In this document: in pieces, positions 1 to 8,662 of the stretch
How positions within the stretch are numbered: the first letter of the stretch is position 1
Layout: each line of letters starts with the position of its first letter
NCBI GenBank assembly: GCA_910586775.1
Contig: CAJUJN010000001.1
Coordinates: forward strand, 1 to 64,000
DNA length: 64,000 nt
Direction: 5' to 3'
Origin: an uncultured Acetatifactor sp.
Lineage (GTDB): Bacteria; Bacillota; Clostridia; Lachnospirales; Lachnospiraceae
Program-made: the position numbers and the translations under genes
The notes under the pieces: generated by a model
Database searches by the model: none
The model's input: the letters and a program-made list of their open reading frames with translations, nothing else
Told to the model about the DNA's origin: nothing

Positions 1-144
1 GCTTGCTATAACAATTGGATTTTATACTATAATTTGACTGTGAATAGTAACGTTTCTGTGTATTTGCGTAAGGAAGTGTAACACTTAAAACAGAGCACAG
101 CGGAATCCGGTTCAAATCAACTCCAAAATAAGGACTTTCCGGCA
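1..144. other. Intergenic left edge
   Basis: No gene was recognised. The stretch is AT-rich. Near position 70 it holds a short GGAAGTGT motif like the ends of the hairpin element described at 14017 and 31261. Too little is visible for a firm call. Confidence 0.4.
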
Positions 145-822
145 CTATTCCTGTGTCTCCGAGCTTTCGTCATCCTCTGTCCGGCTCTCATTCTCTTCGC
201 TGTTTTGACTTTCGCTTCCAGCCTCTGCCTGATTTCCGCTCTCTTCGCCGCTTAGGCTTTCCCCGGATTCCTCTTCCGCAGTTTCCACCACATCCTCCAA
301 AGTCTGGTTAAACCGAGTCACAACAGTCTGTTCCACCACATACACGGTTGTCTCGGAAGGCATGCACACATAATAAGTTCCCGTGAGCGCATTGTGGTCA
401 CCTACATGCAGGATATAGCTGGCTGATGCAGTCTCGAAGGAAATGGTCCGCTGCGGCTCATCCAGCCCATACTGGCTGAAATCCGTCACATCCTCAATCA
501 CCTGCTGCGCGTCAAACGGCGCCACTCCCGACAGCATATTTTTTATGGAATATTCTTTCAGGCTCAGAGAATAGTCTTCCGCTGCATGCCAGGTATCCTC
601 TGATTTTTCAAAGGCATAGGTTTCTCCGTCATAATCATAAGAAAATTTCACTACATCCTCATATGCCGCATCAATTATGACAACACTGTCCTGTTCCGCA
701 TTTGCTGCTTCTGCTTCCTTTTCCTCCCGTCTTTCATTCAGATATCGAACGCCGGGGATGGCGGCAGCCAACAGAACCAGCACTGCCAGTAAAATAATCA
801 ACTGTTTCCTCTGCTTTTTCAT
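145..822 (-). CDS. DUF4340-domain protein, Gld-type ABC operon
   Basis: Membrane-anchored protein of about 225 residues and last gene of the Gld-type ABC operon. The start was moved 14 codons into the open frame, to the ATG at 822, because an AGGAGG lies 7 bases upstream of it. Residues 7-25 form one hydrophobic segment after a KKQRK start, so the rest should lie outside the membrane. The middle (about 45-175) resembles DUF4340, which family knowledge links to GldF/GldG-like ABC genes. The last 45 residues are a low-complexity Glu/Ser tail. It is shorter than typical DUF4340 proteins and may hold only one copy of the domain. The gene follows the permease gene after 65 bases on the same strand. 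Molecular function is unknown. Confidence 0.75.
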   Translation of the reverse strand: MKKQRKQLIILLAVLVLLAAAIPGVRYLNERREEKEAEAANAEQDSVVIIDAAYEDVVKFSYDYDGETYAFEKSEDTWHAAEDYSLSLKEYSIKNMLSGVAPFDAQQVIEDVTDFSQYGLDEPQRTISFETASASYILHVGDHNALTGTYYVCMPSETTVYVVEQTVVTRFNQTLEDVVETAEEESGESLSGEESGNQAEAGSESQNSEENESRTEDDESSETQE

Positions 823-887
823 CGAATGCCTCCTCGTTTCAATTCCGCAAACACACCACTTCATAAATCAGTAAATGCATGAACAAC

Positions 888-3014
888 TCAGCGCCGCCTC
901 CTTCTGAACCAGATCACGAATCCTGCTGCCAGACATCCGAAAGGCATTACTACTGTCAGCAGCACGCCCAACAGCACCGCTCTGCTCTGGGGTATCATCA
1001 GGTAGGACACTTCGTAGCTTTTCGCCGGTATGGATACGCTGACCTCATGTTCCGCAAACGTCCCTATCGTGTTGGTAAACATGATCTGGTTGGCGCCGCT
1101 GACCATGACATTCGCATTGTCCGTGAAAATCTGCTCACAGCCATATACCACCATGGTGGCTTCGGTACCGTCCTCCAGCGTCTTTACCGCAGACACGCCG
1201 AGCGCAAAAGGTCCGTCCGTGTCACCCTCGCTCTTATCATAATTTTCCAGATTGGCAAGATCTGCCTTGGCGAACGCGCTGTCTGACGTGGTCAGGAATT
1301 TACTGTAGGCGATGTCCTCTCTGTCTTCATTTTCAATCAAGATACCCTGCCCAAAGGGCGCAAACACATAATACTGTCCATAAAGCCCTGCCGTATATGT
1401 GCCGTAACCGACTGTCGGAAGCAGGTAATAAGGATTCCTGTAGTAATTCGCCTCATTCTGCTCCACCACAAGCCCCTCCGCCACCTGGAGACCCATGTAA
1501 TCACAGAGTGCATCCAGATTGGGGGTTTCACCGTCGGCAATACCTGTCACCAGTATCACATTTCCGCCCTTATCCAGATACTGTATCACTTTCTCCGAAT
1601 CATCCGCGGAAAAGTCCCCCGTAGCGCCATGAATCACCAGGCATGCCGCATCTTCCGGAACAGTGTCATAATCCATCAGATTGATAGTTTCATACTCTGT
1701 ATTTTCCTTTTTCAATGCATTGGTAAAGGTGGCGCTGAAAGCAGCCTCTCCGTGTCCCGTTGTTATGTACACTTTGGGCACATCGTCCGTCAGCACTCTG
1801 TCCAGAGCGCTTGTTATCTGTCCCTCGCCGTCGTATCCGGTGGTATTAGAAGAATATCCCCCTGTGTAATAGTCGTAGTCATAATCGGTTTCATAGATAT
1901 CGTTGTAATCCACCACGGTATTCCGCTTTTCGCTGACAATAATCAGGCTGTTCAGGCTGATATTTTCATTGGTATACTGCGTGTAAAACCGGGGATTGAT
2001 ATTCGGGTCCACGTACTCTACACTGATATGGTCAGACAGGTCATCATACCGCTGAAGCGTCTGCCCCAGTACCGTATCCTGGCCTTCTTCGGACGATATC
2101 ACATAGATAGTCACATCTTCATCCATGGTTTTCACATACTCTTTGGTCTGTTCCGTCAGGGAATAAAGCTTTTCGCTCGTCACATCCACAGACACCCAGG
2201 ATGCGGGCAGCTCTCCCAGAACCATATTTGCTATGACTATGATTCCCACTGCCACCGCAATCATGCCCGTACTGTAGGCACCCATGCTGAAAGTCTTAAA
2301 TGAAATGCTGTAACGCCGCTTCTGAATGGACTGTACCGTCAGGAACAGAGCAAGTACTGTCATCGAAACAAAGTAAAATACCGACTTTACATCCAGAGTG
2401 CCGTTCAGGAGATTGGAGAAGGGCGTGTACATATCCAGACAGCCCAGTATCCTGGTCAGCCAGTTTCCGGTGTAGGAAATCAGTCCGCAGATGGAATCCA
2501 TCATATACGCCAGGAACAATATAATAAACGTAAGAACGGAAGAAATTACCTGGCTCTCCGTCAACGAAGATACCAGCACGCCTACGGCAATCGCCATCAT
2601 TCCATACAGGAAAAATGCAAGAACGGAAAGGTAGGCTTCCGCCATGGGAATGGTACCGAAGCTTCCCATAATCAGCGGATAAACGCAGATAATGCCTGTG
2701 GGAATGGCAAATATGGTAAGCAGCGCCAGGAACTTGCCCAGCACGATGCCTCCCACGGATACAGGCGCCGTCAAAATCAGCTGATCCGTCCTGCTCCTTT
2801 TTTCCTCCGCCAGAATCCGCATGGTGAGCACGGGCACACTGATCAGAAACAGAATCACCACACTGGATACCGCATAGGAAAAATAGGGATAGCCCTGCAG
2901 CAGATTTATAGCCGTGTAATACAATCCCACAAAAAATAAGGTAACTGCAATAAACAGAAGTCCTATAAAGGAACGGAAGTAGGACTTGATCTCTCTTTTA
3001 TAGATTGCAAACAT
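888..3014 (-). CDS. Fused ABC-2 permease / GldG-like protein
   Basis: 708-residue membrane component of an ABC exporter that fuses a GldF-like permease to a GldG-like auxiliary domain. Residues 1-235 contain about six hydrophobic segments of the ABC-2 type, with an early motif RILAEEKRSRT typical of these permeases. Another transmembrane segment at about 250-270 is followed by a long soluble part with the GldG-like ABC-auxiliary signature, and a final transmembrane helix ends in RRRRR. The ATG directly abuts the TAA of the ATPase gene, and the GGAGGA ribosome site lies inside the end of that gene, so the two are translationally coupled. In Bacteroidetes, Gld proteins serve gliding and secretion. 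In Clostridia the substrate is not known. Confidence 0.88.
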   Translation of the reverse strand: MFAIYKREIKSYFRSFIGLLFIAVTLFFVGLYYTAINLLQGYPYFSYAVSSVVILFLISVPVLTMRILAEEKRSRTDQLILTAPVSVGGIVLGKFLALLTIFAIPTGIICVYPLIMGSFGTIPMAEAYLSVLAFFLYGMMAIAVGVLVSSLTESQVISSVLTFIILFLAYMMDSICGLISYTGNWLTRILGCLDMYTPFSNLLNGTLDVKSVFYFVSMTVLALFLTVQSIQKRRYSISFKTFSMGAYSTGMIAVAVGIIVIANMVLGELPASWVSVDVTSEKLYSLTEQTKEYVKTMDEDVTIYVISSEEGQDTVLGQTLQRYDDLSDHISVEYVDPNINPRFYTQYTNENISLNSLIIVSEKRNTVVDYNDIYETDYDYDYYTGGYSSNTTGYDGEGQITSALDRVLTDDVPKVYITTGHGEAAFSATFTNALKKENTEYETINLMDYDTVPEDAACLVIHGATGDFSADDSEKVIQYLDKGGNVILVTGIADGETPNLDALCDYMGLQVAEGLVVEQNEANYYRNPYYLLPTVGYGTYTAGLYGQYYVFAPFGQGILIENEDREDIAYSKFLTTSDSAFAKADLANLENYDKSEGDTDGPFALGVSAVKTLEDGTEATMVVYGCEQIFTDNANVMVSGANQIMFTNTIGTFAEHEVSVSIPAKSYEVSYLMIPQSRAVLLGVLLTVVMPFGCLAAGFVIWFRRRRR

Positions 3015-4208
3015 TTATATTTCCTCCTTCCTGTCCGGGTCCGGGGAGGCAGTTTCCCCATTCGGCTCTCCTGCCTGGCCCAGGGTATCCGCCGCAGCAT
3101 TCTCCCCGGCCTTTACGTAATCTGCTGTCTCGGCGGGATTCTTCTCCGCGCCTGCCCCTTCTGCACCTGCCCCTTCTGTACCTGCCACTTCCGCACCTGC
3201 CCCTTCTGTACTTCCGGATGCTTTCTTCCGTTTTTTGCCACCGAAGAACTTCTTCCTCTCCTTCTCCCCCGGCTGTACGCCTTCCGTCAGTTCCAGGAAA
3301 ATATCTTCCAGGGATTTCTCATGAACCACCATTTCCATAACAGGCAGCCTGGCTTCCGCAAGCGCATAGAATACCGCCTCTCTGATATCCGCGCGTTCTT
3401 CGGACACCGCCCTGACCCTGGCAAATCCCTCTTCCGACGCTTCCACGGCTTCCACAGATGACACTCCTGTCACTTTATTGAGTACATCGCACAACTGAGC
3501 TTCCCCGCCTTTCACTGTCAGCAGCAGTTCCTGGGAATGGTTCATCAGCTTTTTCAGTCCCTCCGGGGAATCGCTTGCCACCAGCCGCCCATGGGATATG
3601 ATCATGATATGGTCGCATATGGCACTGACCTCGGACAATATATGGGAGCTTAAGATGATGGTGTGATTTTCTCCCAACTGGCGGATCAGGTCGCGGATTT
3701 CGATGATTTGCTTGGGATCCAGACCTACCGACGGCTCATCCAGAATGATCACCTCCGGGTCTCCCAGTACCGCCTGGGCCAGACCTACCCTCTGCCGATA
3801 GCCTTTGGAAAGATTCCGAATCAGCCGTTTCTTCACGTCCTCGATTCCGGTCATTTCCATGACCTTCTGTATCTGGGATTTCCTCTCCGCCCTGGGTACT
3901 TTCTTCAGCTGCGCTGCAAAATCCAGATATTCTTCCACGGTCATTTCCACATACAGGGGCGGTATCTCCGGCAGATAACCAATCTGCTTCCTGGCCTCTT
4001 CCGGTTCCTTCTGGATGTCTTTTCCGTCTATGGTAACGGTGCCCTCCGACGGGGCTATGTAACCTGTGATGATATTCATGGTGGTGGATTTTCCCGCGCC
4101 GTTGGGTCCCAGGAAACCGTATATCTGCCCTTTTTCCACCCGGAAAGAGAGATGCTCCACTGCCATGTGGTCACCGTACTGTTTCGTAAGATTCGTCACC
4201 TCAATCAT
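3015..4208 (-). CDS. ABC transporter ATP-binding protein (Gld/Nat type)
   Basis: 397-residue ATPase that would power the downstream permease. The start is set at 4208 (MIEVTNLTKQYGD), where homologous ATPases begin; the frame extends 43 codons further with no recognisable sequence. Visible motifs are Walker A GPNGAGKST, signature LSKGYRQRVGLAQA, Walker B VIILDEPSVGLDP and the switch His in ILSSHIL. The region after residue 300 carries a tail with short repeats of Glu-Gly-Ala (GAGAE/GTEGAG), which is low complexity and probably a flexible linker. It is the first gene of a three-gene leftward operon with the permease/GldG protein and the DUF4340 protein. Confidence 0.9.
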   Translation of the reverse strand: MIEVTNLTKQYGDHMAVEHLSFRVEKGQIYGFLGPNGAGKSTTMNIITGYIAPSEGTVTIDGKDIQKEPEEARKQIGYLPEIPPLYVEMTVEEYLDFAAQLKKVPRAERKSQIQKVMEMTGIEDVKKRLIRNLSKGYRQRVGLAQAVLGDPEVIILDEPSVGLDPKQIIEIRDLIRQLGENHTIILSSHILSEVSAICDHIMIISHGRLVASDSPEGLKKLMNHSQELLLTVKGGEAQLCDVLNKVTGVSSVEAVEASEEGFARVRAVSEERADIREAVFYALAEARLPVMEMVVHEKSLEDIFLELTEGVQPGEKERKKFFGGKKRKKASGSTEGAGAEVAGTEGAGAEGAGAEKNPAETADYVKAGENAAADTLGQAGEPNGETASPDPDRKEEI

Positions 4209-4432
4209 GCTTTCCCATACCTTTCTGTTTTGTTTGATGACGCCCCTCCTGTTTCGTCCCTGCCCGGGCCTGCAAATGCCAAATATTGGGGCCGTGAGTT
4301 TATATCCCCGATGCAGGAATCTGCCTTTATTTCGCATGCCGGGCTGTTCAGACCATAAAACATCATGCCTGCTCCTTGAGGGCTGCCATGCTTCACGATG
4401 TATTCTAATGGGAAAATGTCATCATTCAGTGT

Positions 4433-5485
4433 TCACTTTGTGAAAGATTTGTGAATCGACAGGCTCTCACAGCAGCCCTCCCCCTCTGCAGTCAGCATGA
4501 TACTTGGGGTTCTGGCAGGGATTTCCCGGAACAAAAACGCTTCTTCTCCGTCCTTGAATTCGAAAAGAATACCGTCCGAATATAAGGCTACCCTGTCACA
4601 GTTGCTGTAACAGAGTACCGCAAAATTCCCGCTTTCCAGACGCTGTATGCTCTCCGGAACAATGTGCACAAAGGGCGTGTCACTCCACTTTGCCTGATAT
4701 CTGTAAAAAAGTGTTGTGGGACAGTTGCTGCCCGGGCGGAAGAGGCTGCCGCTTTTTCCGCGGAATAAGGGAATCTCCTCACCGGACGGACTTGGAACTG
4801 CCGGAAACCTGACCTTCTTTCCATGGGTCCATACATATCCGGGCTGCTTTTTATCTTTTAAAAATACAAGAAAGCCATGGCGGTCACATAATTGCAGAAA
4901 AAGTTTATGGGGCTCTTCCAGGCAGATACAATTGACACCCAGTTTCAACATCCACTGCAAATCCTCCAGCATCTGCCGTTGTATCGCGGCTTCCGTCCCC
5001 ATTTCCGGCAATGTATAGCGCACTGCTTTCGGTATAAAAGACTCATGATTCAGCAATATTTCCGGATTCCCGTTCCTGTTCACGCAGGACAGACAGCACA
5101 GAGCCAGCTGCCCTTGTATCCTGTCCTGAAGATTTCCTGCCTCATCTGTCAGGACTGCTTCCATTCCGTAGAGATACGGACGCCGGATACCCTTCCAGAA
5201 TTCAGGCTGCAGCAATATGGACTGCAGAGGCTCTTCCTCGCAGAGTTTCTGTACGCATTCCAGAATTGTATTGTTCTGCCTGCCGTTAAGCGTGAGCAGG
5301 ATACAGCCTTTTTCCTTCCGAAGGAGGTTTCTTTCCTCTTCGGTGCTGTACGGAACGGGTACGTTCTGCGCTGTTTCCCCGGAATCCTGTACCAGATGAA
5401 ACGCCCACTCCAAAACAGCTTTTCCATTCTCCAACTTACATTCACATTCCACACTGCCGCAGGGCGCTGTCCTGTCAAACTTCAT
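4433..5485 (-). CDS. GH2-like protein lacking the catalytic barrel
   Basis: 350-residue protein with pieces of a family 2 glycoside hydrolase but no complete catalytic domain. Residues about 140-215 match the start of the GH2 barrel: a Phe/Arg-rich strand, then LKLGVNCICLEEPH and LCDRHGFLVF, corresponding to the usual 'MKELGANAIRTSHYP...LCDELGLLV' pattern. The protein then jumps to a C-terminal segment (from about 255) with YRYQAKWSDTPFVHIVPE, typical of the DUF4982-like region after the barrel. The part that would carry the two catalytic Glu residues is absent. Start ATG has an AGGAGGGG site. The frame is intact, so it is an internally deleted, probably non-catalytic relic or a repurposed binding protein. 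It follows a sugar symporter gene on the same strand. Family assignment is by recollection. Confidence 0.6.
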   Translation of the reverse strand: MKFDRTAPCGSVECECKLENGKAVLEWAFHLVQDSGETAQNVPVPYSTEEERNLLRKEKGCILLTLNGRQNNTILECVQKLCEEEPLQSILLQPEFWKGIRRPYLYGMEAVLTDEAGNLQDRIQGQLALCCLSCVNRNGNPEILLNHESFIPKAVRYTLPEMGTEAAIQRQMLEDLQWMLKLGVNCICLEEPHKLFLQLCDRHGFLVFLKDKKQPGYVWTHGKKVRFPAVPSPSGEEIPLFRGKSGSLFRPGSNCPTTLFYRYQAKWSDTPFVHIVPESIQRLESGNFAVLCYSNCDRVALYSDGILFEFKDGEEAFLFREIPARTPSIMLTAEGEGCCESLSIHKSFTK

Positions 5486-5512
5486 TCAAACCCCTCCTAT
5501 CCATATTTCCAC

Positions 5513-5610
5513 GCCATTTATACCCGCAGGCATATATGCTTAAGACAACAGTGATATGAGTAAACCGCTCAAACATCATGCCATTCATACCCGCAGCCAT
5601 ATGTGCTTAA
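5513..5610. repeat. Direct repeat pair, 5' of the GH2-like gene
   Basis: Two near-identical 30-base copies, at about 5513-5542 and 5581-5610, share ATACCCGCAG followed by CATAT and TGCTTAA. They differ at three or four positions and lie in the spacer between the symporter and the GH2-like gene. The GGGTATAAA core, read on the minus strand, also recurs at one end of the dispersed repeat at 17924 and near 39893. Function unknown. Confidence 0.55.
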
Positions 5611-5648
5611 TTCCGCCGGAATTTACATAACTGTCCATGCCCAAAACA

Positions 5649-7082
5649 TCAGTTTGTCTGCTCCCGCTTCTCCCGCAGAATCGCCGTATTCTTCTCCACT
5701 TCTTTCCTGCCCAGCGGATAGGCAAACTGTATGATGAGAAACACCACCAGGTAACAGACCCCCGGAACCAGCGTGGCCACGGTATAAATACGCTGCGCCA
5801 CGGCTTCCGTCTGGGAGGCTGCTTCGGAGATATAGCCGATGGCAGTCAGCACAAAGCCGCCCAGGCCTCCGGCAATCGCCTGTCCCACCTTTCTGGCAAA
5901 GGAATATACCGCATAAACCGTGCCGTCCTCCCGTCTGCCGGTGGTTATCTCCTGATAGTCAATGATATCCGTAATAAAAGCCCATATGATCATATTGAAA
6001 AGTCCGGTGCCCAGAGTCCCCAGAAACAGCAGCACCATAAACAGCGGAATACTCTTCACCCGCAGGAAAAACAACAGCAGGTACACAATTCCTGCTACCA
6101 GCATTCCCACCGCCCCCGCTTCCTTTTTACCGAAATTCGCCACGATTACGGAAATAAAAGGCGCCAGCAGCAGGGTCCCGCCGATGCCCACCACATTGAC
6201 CGCCGAAAGCGCCCTGGCATTTTTAAAATAATCCAGAAAAAGATAGTTGTTCATGGTCTGCCCCATCAGGGTGGCAAGCAGCAGTACCAATGCCGCGCAG
6301 ACCAGTGCCAACAGGGGCCTGTTCCGCCCCAGGCCTTTCAGCATCTCCCCGGCGCTTTCCCCTTTCCCCGCCTTTTTCTCGAAGAACACACGTTCACGGC
6401 ACAGGGAATAGCAAAGCACGTAGCATCCCACGGCAAGGACACCGAACACAAAAGCCGTCACCGTAAAACTGACCGGCTTCACAATCTGATTTCCCTCGAT
6501 ATCCGTCTCATAGACAATCAGCGGCACCAGCACGCCGATGACCAGACCTGCCAGGCTGGCACCGATACTACGGAAAGTGGAGAGGGAAGCCCTGTCCTTC
6601 ACATCCGGGCTGATGACGGATGCCATGGAACCGTAGGGAATGTTGATGGCGGTATAGCAGAAGCTGCTCCAGAGCAAATAGGTAAATATCACATAGGCAA
6701 GCTTCACCCAGTAAGCCCAGTCCCGCACGAAGTACAGGTACATGATGGAGCTCGCCACCGCCACCGGAATGCACATGAGCCGTATCCAGGCGCGGAACCG
6801 TCCGTCTCTGGCAGGCTGCATGTTATCTACGATACGTCCCATGGTTACATCCGTAAAAGCGTCCACAAATCTGGCTCCCAGAAAGAGCAGCCCCACCACA
6901 AAACCGCTCAGGCCCAGCACTTTCGTGTAGAAGACCATCAGGTAATTGCTGGCAAATATAAAGCTGAAATCATTGCCGAAATCACCGAACATGTACCCTA
7001 TCTTATCCCGGATGCCGAAAGGGCGCACGCTTCCGCCATCTTCTGTTTTCACATTTCCCCGCTCGTCTGTTATACTGGACAT
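5649..7082 (-). CDS. GPH (MelB-type) sugar:cation symporter
   Basis: Major-facilitator-like permease of the glycoside-pentoside-hexuronide:cation symporter family, about 477 residues and twelve hydrophobic segments. Family hallmarks are the N-terminal RDKIGYMFGDFGNDF and DAFTDVTMGRIVDN, followed by WAYWVKLAYVIFTYLLW. The frame is open up to 7316. I prefer the ATG at 7082, which follows a GGGGAT-type site and gives a normal family N-terminus; 7157 is an alternative. The GH2-like gene lies 163 bases downstream on the same strand, an arrangement often seen for oligosaccharide or glycoside uptake with hydrolysis. The hydrolase here appears broken, so the substrate cannot be inferred. Confidence 0.88.
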   Translation of the reverse strand: MSSITDERGNVKTEDGGSVRPFGIRDKIGYMFGDFGNDFSFIFASNYLMVFYTKVLGLSGFVVGLLFLGARFVDAFTDVTMGRIVDNMQPARDGRFRAWIRLMCIPVAVASSIMYLYFVRDWAYWVKLAYVIFTYLLWSSFCYTAINIPYGSMASVISPDVKDRASLSTFRSIGASLAGLVIGVLVPLIVYETDIEGNQIVKPVSFTVTAFVFGVLAVGCYVLCYSLCRERVFFEKKAGKGESAGEMLKGLGRNRPLLALVCAALVLLLATLMGQTMNNYLFLDYFKNARALSAVNVVGIGGTLLLAPFISVIVANFGKKEAGAVGMLVAGIVYLLLFFLRVKSIPLFMVLLFLGTLGTGLFNMIIWAFITDIIDYQEITTGRREDGTVYAVYSFARKVGQAIAGGLGGFVLTAIGYISEAASQTEAVAQRIYTVATLVPGVCYLVVFLIIQFAYPLGRKEVEKNTAILREKREQTN

Positions 7083-7301
7083 ATAAATCCCCACGCCTTT
7101 CCGCAGCCTGGAAATGATATGTGATATTCCTTCTGAGGATTCATCATCTGCAGACATATAATTCCCAGGCACAATATTTGAACAAAAGGGGTGCCGCGAC
7201 AGCTCCTTCCCTTCTACATGCTGTGTCCAAAGCCGACACATGAGTAAAGTTAGCATGTCACTTTGCTGCCGAAAATATACATATCTTTTCGGCGGTATAC
7301 G

Positions 7302-7335
7302 ACTTATCGGAAGCAATCTTTTGCCTTCCGATAAA
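7302..7335. repeat. Stem-loop upstream of the symporter
   Basis: The arms TTATCGGAAG and CTTCCGATAA are exact reverse complements, with three further pairs (CAA/TTG) beyond a single bulged base, around a short loop. An A-run follows on the plus strand, so it is not a rightward terminator. Read leftward it would sit in the leader of the symporter transcript. Confidence 0.5.
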
Positions 7336-7510
7336 AAATGCGCTCTTCATGCGGTTATCAGCCGGAACTCATAATCGCTTTCTGCAACCTGTATGTAATA
7401 TCTGAAATTGCAGAATGCTATGGCGGATTGTCACAGGATTATCCAGTCGGGATTATCCAGTCAGCGAATTATGGGATTGTCTGAATAGAGATAATGTGCT
7501 AAACTTTCGT

Positions 7511-7538
7511 TATACTCATGAGCGCATTGATTCTTGAC
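7511..7538 (+). repeat. 28-bp repeat family 3, divergent copy
   Basis: Begins TATACTCATGAGCGCATT and matches about 20 of 28 bases of the copies at 31221-31248 and, on the opposite strand, 40168-40195. It is the least similar of the three, so membership is tentative. Confidence 0.35.
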
Positions 7539-7594
7539 AATAGAAGCACCGGAGTGATGGGACAACCGCTCAATACGAAAAAAGGGAGAAGATT

Positions 7595-8509
7595 ATGACA
7601 ATATTTACCGTATTTTTTCAGATGCTTGCACTGCTGATCATGATCGGCGCAGGATATTTTATGACCAGGAAGGGCATGATGGACGAGCATACGAACACCC
7701 AGATGTCCAAAATGATCGTCAATGTATTCAATCCCATGCTGATTCTTTCCAGTGCCGCCAATTCCGCCGGGCTGGTTTCTCTGGGCACTATCGGGACAGT
7801 GGGGCTGATTGCTCTGGGGATGTTCGCAATCTTTATCGCGGCAGGTATGATTTTGTCCCCTCTTTTTGACAGGGCTCCGGATCAGAGGAAGATTTTTCAG
7901 ATGATGTTCGTCTTTTCTAACCTGGGGTTCATCGGCATACCGGTGGTCTCCAGCATCCTGGGGGAAGCGTATGTGGTTTACGTGACGGAATTTCTGCTGA
8001 TTTACACCATTGTGTTCTACACCTATGGAGTCGCGCTGATGGACGGGAAATTCTCGATTTCTTCCCTGAAATCCATGATCAATCCCGGCACTGTATCCGG
8101 GTTTGCCGCTCTCCTTATCATTGTATGCAATATACAGCTGCCGGATTTCATCAGGACTGCCATTACCTACCTGGGAAATGTGACATCCCCCATGGCGCTG
8201 GTTGCCGTGGGTTTTACGCTGGCTCATTCCGACCTGAAGCGGATTTTCTGCCAGCCCAGGCTGTATGTCTTCTCGGCAGTCAAGCTTCTGGCTCTGCCGC
8301 TATTGATGCTGCCTCTGTTAAAACTGGTCACACAGGATGCCGCTTTGCTCTCCGTATGCATGATCATGTTCGGCATGCCTATCGGAAATATGCCGCTGAT
8401 TCTGGGGAATCAGAAAGGGATTGACGGCACCACCTGCAGCGCCGCTATTATATTGACTACTATATTGTGCGTTTTTACGATTCCGGTGCTGATGGCGGTG
8501 GCGGGGTAG
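7595..8509 (+). CDS. AEC-family (auxin efflux carrier-like) transporter
   Basis: 304-residue integral membrane protein with about ten hydrophobic segments arranged as two five-helix repeats, typical of the AEC/malonate carrier family. Recognisable stretches are MLIMIGAGYFMTRKGM near the start, NVFNPMLILSSAAN, VFSNLGFIGIPV and, in the second half, MFGMPIGNMPLILGNQKG. Members export or take up organic acids such as malate or malonate; the substrate here is unknown. Start ATG follows GGGAGA. It is a single gene facing the histidine kinase gene that ends at 8663. A 38-base piece of its 3' region is duplicated downstream at 8611. Confidence 0.88.
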   Translation: MTIFTVFFQMLALLIMIGAGYFMTRKGMMDEHTNTQMSKMIVNVFNPMLILSSAANSAGLVSLGTIGTVGLIALGMFAIFIAAGMILSPLFDRAPDQRKIFQMMFVFSNLGFIGIPVVSSILGEAYVVYVTEFLLIYTIVFYTYGVALMDGKFSISSLKSMINPGTVSGFAALLIIVCNIQLPDFIRTAITYLGNVTSPMALVAVGFTLAHSDLKRIFCQPRLYVFSAVKLLALPLLMLPLLKLVTQDAALLSVCMIMFGMPIGNMPLILGNQKGIDGTTCSAAIILTTILCVFTIPVLMAVAG

Positions 8510-8610
8510 AGAATTCCCCGGGCATTCGTTGTAGCAGCCTGCATATTTCAAAACAAATCTTCAAATATATTTCTTCACCCTGTATATGATTGTATCCTGC
8601 ACAATATTGA

Positions 8611-8651
8611 CCGCTGATTTCAGGAAACCAGAAAGGAATTGACGGCACACT
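8611..8651 (+). pseudogene. Duplicated fragment of an AEC transporter gene
   Basis: The 38 bases from 8611 match 8393-8430, inside the AEC gene, at about 32 of 38 positions. They translate as PLISGNQKGIDGT next to the gene's PLILGNQKGIDGT. Upstream and downstream bases do not match, so only a short remnant of a second AEC copy, or of a duplication, remains. Confidence 0.55.
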
Positions 8652-8662
8652 AAATCAGCAAT

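Larger units (their letters stand above)
7083..7594. other. 512-bp divergent intergenic region
   Basis: Spacer between the leftward symporter and the rightward AEC transporter genes. It contains two hairpins described by sequence: CCGAAAA/TTTTCGG near 7272, and a longer one at 7302-7335. It also holds a GATTATCCAGTC direct duplication near 7450 and one copy of a 28-base repeat at 7511-7538. No convincing promoter pair was found. Confidence 0.5.

Noticed and set aside
5637..7124. 495-codon open frame opposite the MelB-type symporter
   Set aside because: Its translation is His/Gln/Pro-rich with no family features and it mirrors the real transporter gene on the other strand.
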